This document shows positions 48,601-55,723 of a stretch of DNA of 64,000 nucleotides, one piece after another. The notes under the pieces were generated by a model, which was not told the DNA's origin, did not search any database, and saw only the letters and a list, made by a program, of their open reading frames with translations. Origin of the DNA: Neoarius graeffei. Taxonomy: Eukaryota; Chordata; Actinopteri; Siluriformes; Ariidae. The stretch is from NCBI RefSeq assembly GCF_027579695.1, contig NC_083572.1:18266421-18330420 (forward strand), written 5' to 3'. Each line of letters begins with the position of its first letter. Within the stretch, counting starts at the first letter, position 1. A program made the position numbers and the translations under genes.

Positions 48601-51600
48601 CGGAAGAAGCAGCAGCAGCAACAACAACAACAATAATAATAATGGATGACTTCGCGTTTGTACAGCTGCTGCTTCTCGTCGATTAAAAATGGTGATCTTT
48701 CGCGGTCTTGTTATTGGTCACAACAACTATGCCCCCCCATTGACGTAAGCGGTTCTTTCCTCTGGCCCAGCAGAGAGTTGGTGCTAGCCTGGAAGTGTTT
48801 TTTCCGGCCCCAGAGCCAGTTCTTTGTCAGTGGAAACAGAAAACCTGGTTCCAAACTAAGCACTGGCCCCGAACCAGCCCTGGTGGAAAAGGGGCAATAG
48901 ACACAGACAACCATTCACACCTATGGTCAATTTAGAGTCACCAGTTAACCTAACCTGCATGTCTTTGGGGGAAACCCACACAGACAACGTGCAAACTCTG
49001 CACAGAAAGGCCCTCGCCAGCCACGGGGCTTGAACTTGGCTCTTCTTGCTGTGAGGCGACAGCACTAACCACTACACCACCATGCTGCCCCAGCAAGCAA
49101 ACTAAAATAAAATAAAATAAGCTGAACTAAATTTATCTTTCTTCACTAAAAGATTCAGACTAATTAAAAGAACACCCAGTCTCAAACTAAATCTGCATAA
49201 GCAAACAACTGGATGCCAGCCTATTATGCGCTTATCTTGTTTCAGTTGTTTAATTTGTATGTTTCTAATTTTGTCCCTGGAATGAAACAGGAACTGATGT
49301 CTGTTTTTCCACCGGCTTTTTCAATGCACTGTTTTGCTGTTACACAGTGCTGCTATGTAAAACACTCCCAATTGACCTGATTTCACAATATACATACAGT
49401 ACTGTACAAAAGTCTTAGGCGCCCTATTTTTTTCATACAAACTTTGTTATAGATTTCTATTTTATGACTTCTACATTGGGGCGGCGTGGTGGTGTAGTGG
49501 TTAGCGCTGTCGCCTCACAGCAAGAAGGTCCGGGTTCGAGCCCCGTGGCCGGCGAGGGCCTTTCTGTGCGGAGTTTGTGGGTTTGCTCCGGTTTCCCCCA
49601 CAGTCCAAAGACATGCAGGTTAGGTTAACTGGTGATTCTAAATTGACTGTAGGTGTGAATGGTTGTCTGTGTCTATGTGTCAGCCCTGTGATGACCTGGC
49701 GACTTGTCCAGGGTGTACCCCACCTTTTGCCCATAGTCAGCTGGGATAGGCTCCAGCTTGCCTGTGACCCTGTAGAACAGGATAAAGCGGCTAGAGATAA
49801 TGAGATGAGATGAGACTTCTACATTATCAAGTCAGTACAAAAACATTTCAGAGTTCCAAACGTTCGTTTTCCAGCATAAAATTAAATGTTACAGAAAAAA
49901 ATCTATTTGTATCTGAGCAGCATATTACATAGGAGACGGCTTTTCAGATTAAAAAAGAAAACATAATGAAGGCTGCTGGGTTTTGGTGCAAAATTAAGAC
50001 ACGAGTGTGACAAGTGTCCAGAGGAACTGTGGCTGGTTCTGCAAGATGCTCAGTAAAACCTACAGCTCATTTCCTTATCAAACTGCACTCACTGTATTTT
50101 TTTTTTAAAGCAAAGGGTCGTCTCACACCAAATACTGGCTTTATTTCATTTATTATGGCTTACTGCTGTTTATAGTATTGTTTAATGTTGAAACATTTCA
50201 TTTCACCATTTTTAAAGCCATTTTTGGTCAACAGCATTTCTTTACATGTGCCTAAGACTTTTGCACAGGAGGACTGTATCACTATATATTTGTAAAATAA
50301 CAAAGCTTGGAAAAAAGACTAAAAATTATGATATTTAACCTATCATGTATCATGAAAATGACTTCCAGCGTCACTATTATACACTTGTTACTACAAATAA
50401 TTATCTTCACGTATTAACTTTTCATCCTAGACAAGCCTGTCATGGATCCAGAGCTTATCCTTGGTTGTCAGGCCATTGCAGTGCACTGTGGACACACTCA
50501 TTCATAGCGAGGTGCAAGTGACAGTCGCCAATTCACCTAGTGGTGTTTTCAGAGGTAGGAGGAAGCCAGAGCACCAAGATGAAACCCACAAGGACAACAT
50601 GTGAAAGTTAGTACAGACTTTAACCCTAAATTAGGATTGAACCAGGGACTCTGAGTCTGGTGGCAATGCTACCTCATACTGCCTCCTGTACCATCCACAT
50701 GACTAATACATAACATAACATGCATAGCCAAATAGAAAGACGCACTTTTTTAACATACGTTTTGACATATTTTCATAAAGCTTTTCTTGCACTCGGCATT
50801 GTTGTTTACAGAGGTAGTATCGATACAGATTTGCCACTGCAATCCCATAAATTCTCAATAGGATTGGAGTCAGGTGACTGTCTCAATAACGTGCAGAAAG
50901 GCACCATGCACTGTCTTATATAGTGGTGCTTGAAAGTTTGTGAACCTTTTAGAATTTTCTATATTTCTGCATAAATATGACCTAAAACATCATCAGATTT
51001 TCACACAAGTCTGAAAAGTAGATGAAGAGAACCCAGTTAAACAAATGAGACAAAAATATTATACTTGGTCATTTTTTTATTTACTGAGGAAAATGATCCA
51101 ATATTAAATATCTGTGAGTGGCAAAAGTATGTGAACCTTTGCTTTCAGTATCTGGTGTGACCCTCTTGTGCAGCAATAACTGCAACTAAACATTTCTGGT
51201 AACTGTTGATCAGTCCTGCACACTGGCTTGGAGGAATTTTAGCCCATTCCTCTGTACAGAACAGCTTCAACTCTGGGATGTTGGTGGGTTTCCTCACATG
51301 AACTGCTCGCTTCAGGTCCTTCCACAACATTTCTATTGGATTAAGGTCAGGACTTTGACTTGGCCATTCCAAAACATTAACCGTATTCTTCTTTAACCAT
51401 TCTTTGGTAGAACAACTTCTGTGCTTAGGGTCGTTGTCTTGCTGCATGACCCACCTTCTCTTGAGATTCATTTCATGGACAGATGTCCTGACATTTTCCT
51501 TTGGAATTCGGTGGTACAATTCAGAATTCATTGTTCCATCAATGATGGCAAGCCGTCCTGGCCCAGATGCAGCAAAACAGAGTCAAACCATGATACTACC

Positions 51601-54600
51601 ACCACCATGTTTCACAGATGGGATAAGGTTCTTATGCTGGAATGCAGTGTTTTCCTTTCTCCAAACATAATGCTTCTTATTTAAACAAAAAAGTTCTATT
51701 TTGGTCTCATCTGTCCACAAAACATTTTTCCAATAGCCTTCTGGCTTGTCCACGTGATCTTTAGCAAACTGCAGATGAGCAGCAATGTTCTTTTTGGGAA
51801 GCAGTGGCTTTCTCTTTGCAAACCTGCCATGCACACCATTGTTGTTCAGTGTTCTGATGGTGGACTCATGAACATTAACATTAGCCAATGTGAGAGAGGC
51901 CTTCAGTTGCTTAGAAGTTACCCTGGGGTCCTTTGTGACCTTGCTGACTATTACATGCCTTGCTCTTGGAGTGATCTTTGTTGGTCGACCACTCCTGGGG
52001 AGGGTAACAATGGTCTTGAATTTCCACCATTTGTACACAATCTGTCTGACTGTGGATTGGTGGAGTCCAAACTCTTTAGAGATGGTTTTGTAACCTTTTC
52101 CAGCCTGATGAGCATCAACGATGCTTTTTCTGAGGTCCTCAGAAATCTCCTTTGTTCATGCCAAGATACACTTCCACAAACGTGTTGAAAAGATCAGACT
52201 TTGATAGATCCCTGTTCTTTAAATAAAACAGGGTGCCCACTCACACCTGATTGTCATCCCATTGATTGAAAACACCTGACTCTAATTTCACCTTCAAATT
52301 AACTGCTAATCCTAGAGGTACTGAAAGCAAAGGTTCACATACTTTTGCCACTCACGGATATGTAATATTGGATAATTTTCCTCAATAAATAAATGACCAA
52401 GTATAATTTTTTTGTCTCATTTGTTTAACTGGGTTCTCTTTATCTACTTTTAGGACTTGTGTGAAAATCTGATGATGTTTTGGGTCATATTTATGCAGAA
52501 ATATAGAAAATTCTAAAGGTTTCACAAACTTTCAAGCACCACTGTAGGAATATCCGGTCACTGGGCATTGAAACAGATTTCATGTTAAAACTGTTAAAAA
52601 TGTTAATCATGTTGTCTGTTATCACCCACATGAGGATGGGCTCCCTTTTGAGTCTGATTCCGCTCGAGGTTTCTTCCTCATGTCGTCTGAGGGAGTTTTT
52701 CCTTGCCACTGTCGCCACAGGCTTGCTCATTGGGGATAGATTAGGGATAAAATTAGCTCATATTTAAAGTCATTAAAATTCTGCAAAGCTGCTTTGCGAC
52801 AATGTCTATTGTTAAAAGTGCTATAAAAATAAATAAACTTGAATGACCTAGGACAGTTGGGATCATGGAGCTGAATTAGCATCACTGTCCACTTTCGTCA
52901 ATACCTTGACATCTTTGGCTGTGATATATCCCTAGACCTGAATCCCACCCCACAGCTGCTTGCATGCATGTCTCCTTAAACTCCTTTCCTAGCATTCTTC
53001 TCACATAGAATCTGTCCATCACTTCTATGGAGAAGATAACAGATTCATCACTAAAGCTCTCCTTCTCCCATTCAGCCAGTGACTTATCTTTGTGTTCTCT
53101 GGCTGAATCTTTTCATGGCAATGTATATGTAACTGCAAGCTTTGGTTTTGATCTCAATTTGTGACCAAACAATCTTTTTTGGGTGGCAGATGTTGAGATC
53201 AGCACTCCATACCCATGGCTCATCTGCTTTAACCTGAGGAGTAGTTTTACACCTATCGGACTTGCTGTCAGACCAAAATTCTGTCCTTTCTTAAGTGGTC
53301 TTTCTTTTTCTCCCAGCAATTTCTTTTGTCCTTCAGTGATCCACTATGTTTTGTCCTTCAGTGATCCACTATATTTCTTCAGGATGCCACTCACACTACT
53401 CTGACTGCAGCCCAACTCTAATTGTGAACAGCCTTCCTCTGCAGATGCAACAATTTCCCCACAATTTTCTTAACTTATTCTTGCTTTTCGAAACCCATTT
53501 TCGAAACCCACTTCTGCTCAAGCACCAAACCAAAAATGATTTATCATTTATTTATACCTAACAGCTTTTACTTTCAGACCTCAGGTTGGACTCTGTACTG
53601 TGCATAGCCTTGCTCAGTGATCATGACATCATTTTATGGCTTTTGTGCATAGATTGTGTCCTTCCTATGCAACCTATACAAAGATCTTGCCAACCACCTC
53701 ACCTCTAATAACTAATAACCACCTCACAACATTCATCGAAAAGTAGTCTCATTTATTATGGTTTTCCTCCTTTAAGTGAACAGAAGGAATAGGATTACTC
53801 TTCCTTTATTGTGCCTCCTCTCACCCTCTGGACCTGCCTGATTCATCTCTTCTGCCTAGAGCTTCTGTACTTGTGAATCACTCTCAGCTGCTGTACATGG
53901 TCCCACACGGGTACTCTAAAGATTCCACTCTATGCCCAAGTCTCACCCTGTCTTCTGTGATCTAGATACTGTAGATTTGTACCTAAGAACTGCTGATGTA
54001 ATCATAAAAACTATGACGCTCATACTGATCATCAATCTACGCACCTAGTACTGTTTGACTGTATAGAACACAATAGTGGAAAACTTATAATCGCGCCATC
54101 CGGTGACACCAAGAAGAGGATGGCTTCCTTTTCAGCCATGATTCCTGTCAAGGTTTCATCCTTATGTTATCTAGGGGAGTTTTTCCTTATTGCAAGTCAG
54201 GTTTGCTCATCAGGGATCTAAACAGGCTATAAATATGTAAATTCTGCAAAAGCTGCAATTGTGATAACCTTTATTGTGATTACCTCCATCAACTCTGTTG
54301 GAGGAGATTGTGTTTTTGCCTCTGTACATTTATTTGTTTGTTCTCAATGTAACTCAAAAAGTAGTAAACTAATTTTGATGAAATTTAGAGGAAAGGTGAG
54401 ACATGGGCCAAGGAACGATTGATTCGATTTTGATGCAAATCCAGATATGTATATGGATCCAGGATGTTTTTTGTCTGCTCCCAAGGTAACTCAAAAAGTA
54501 GTAAACGGATTTTGATTAAATTTGGTGGACAGCTTTAATATTATACTAGATTCAAGTGTTTTGATTTTGATGTTGACAATATGTGTCTTGGTGGATATAT

Positions 54601-55687
54601 GCACTCTACCGAGTGCCCTTCTAGTTGAATCGAATGAATTCATTTCAACATGAAAAAACAGTTATCAGAATAAATGGCAGAATAAATGACCAAATAGCTG
54701 AATTGCTATTACATACAGTACTGTGCAAAAGTCTTAGGCACCATAATTATTTTTTAGCATAAAATTTGTTATTAACTATTTATTAACTGAGTGCAAGGTC
54801 TTTACGGGAAAATATCAGACCTTGGTCTGATATTTTCCTGTAAAGACAGAGCAAGCCAGGCTAACAAGTAGTTTATTATATGTCTTTTTTATTTGTAAGA
54901 TTAAACTAGATGGTCATTATACTGAGGCGTGATGCTGCTTTCAGTCACGTCATATTTTGTAAAATAGTTGAGTCACACATGCAGAACAAACGGCTAGCGG
55001 TTTCAAAACTGAATTTCTGTTAGCGGTTTCTGAATGCTGTTTTTGTTGCTCATTTCTTGAACAACTCAGTGACGCTTGTTTGCCTTTGATGTTTTGGCCG
55101 TTTCTGATTCCATTTTGATTTCCAATTCATCTTTTTTTGTCATTTTGTTTCTGTTTGTTTTTTGCAATGTTGAAAGCCAAGACTTTGGAAAGAAAGTCTG
55201 TAATCGCCCATGGGCATTACGGGAAAATTCTGCTCGCCAAAGAACCAATCAGAGCGCATGATTTTACTGGAAGTAGCTTGTGCCATATAATAAAGATGTT
55301 TATTGTATGACTTCGACATGATCATCCATCTATCCATCCATCATCTGTAGCCGCTTATCCTGTACAGGGTCGCATGCAAGCTGGAGCCTATCCCAGCTGA
55401 CTATGGTTGAGAGGCAGGGTACCTCCAGGTCATCACAGGGCTGACACATAGGCAACCATTCACACTCAATTTAGAGCCACCAATTAGCCTAACCTGCATG
55501 TCTTTGGACTGTGGGGAAAACCGGAACACCTGGAGGAAACCCATGCAGACACGGGGAGAACATGCAAACTCCACACAGAAAAGCCCTTGTCGGCTGCCAG
55601 GCTCGAAACCAGGACCTTCTTGTTGTGAGGCGACAGTGCTAACCACTACACCACCGTGCTGCCCTCGACATGATCAAGTTAGTAAAA

Positions 55688-55723
<36 letters not shown>

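Noticed and set aside
49478..49813. tRNA genes at the SINE heads
   Set aside because: Only promoter boxes are retained. No cloverleaf with acceptor stem is seen, and each head continues into a SINE body with target duplications.
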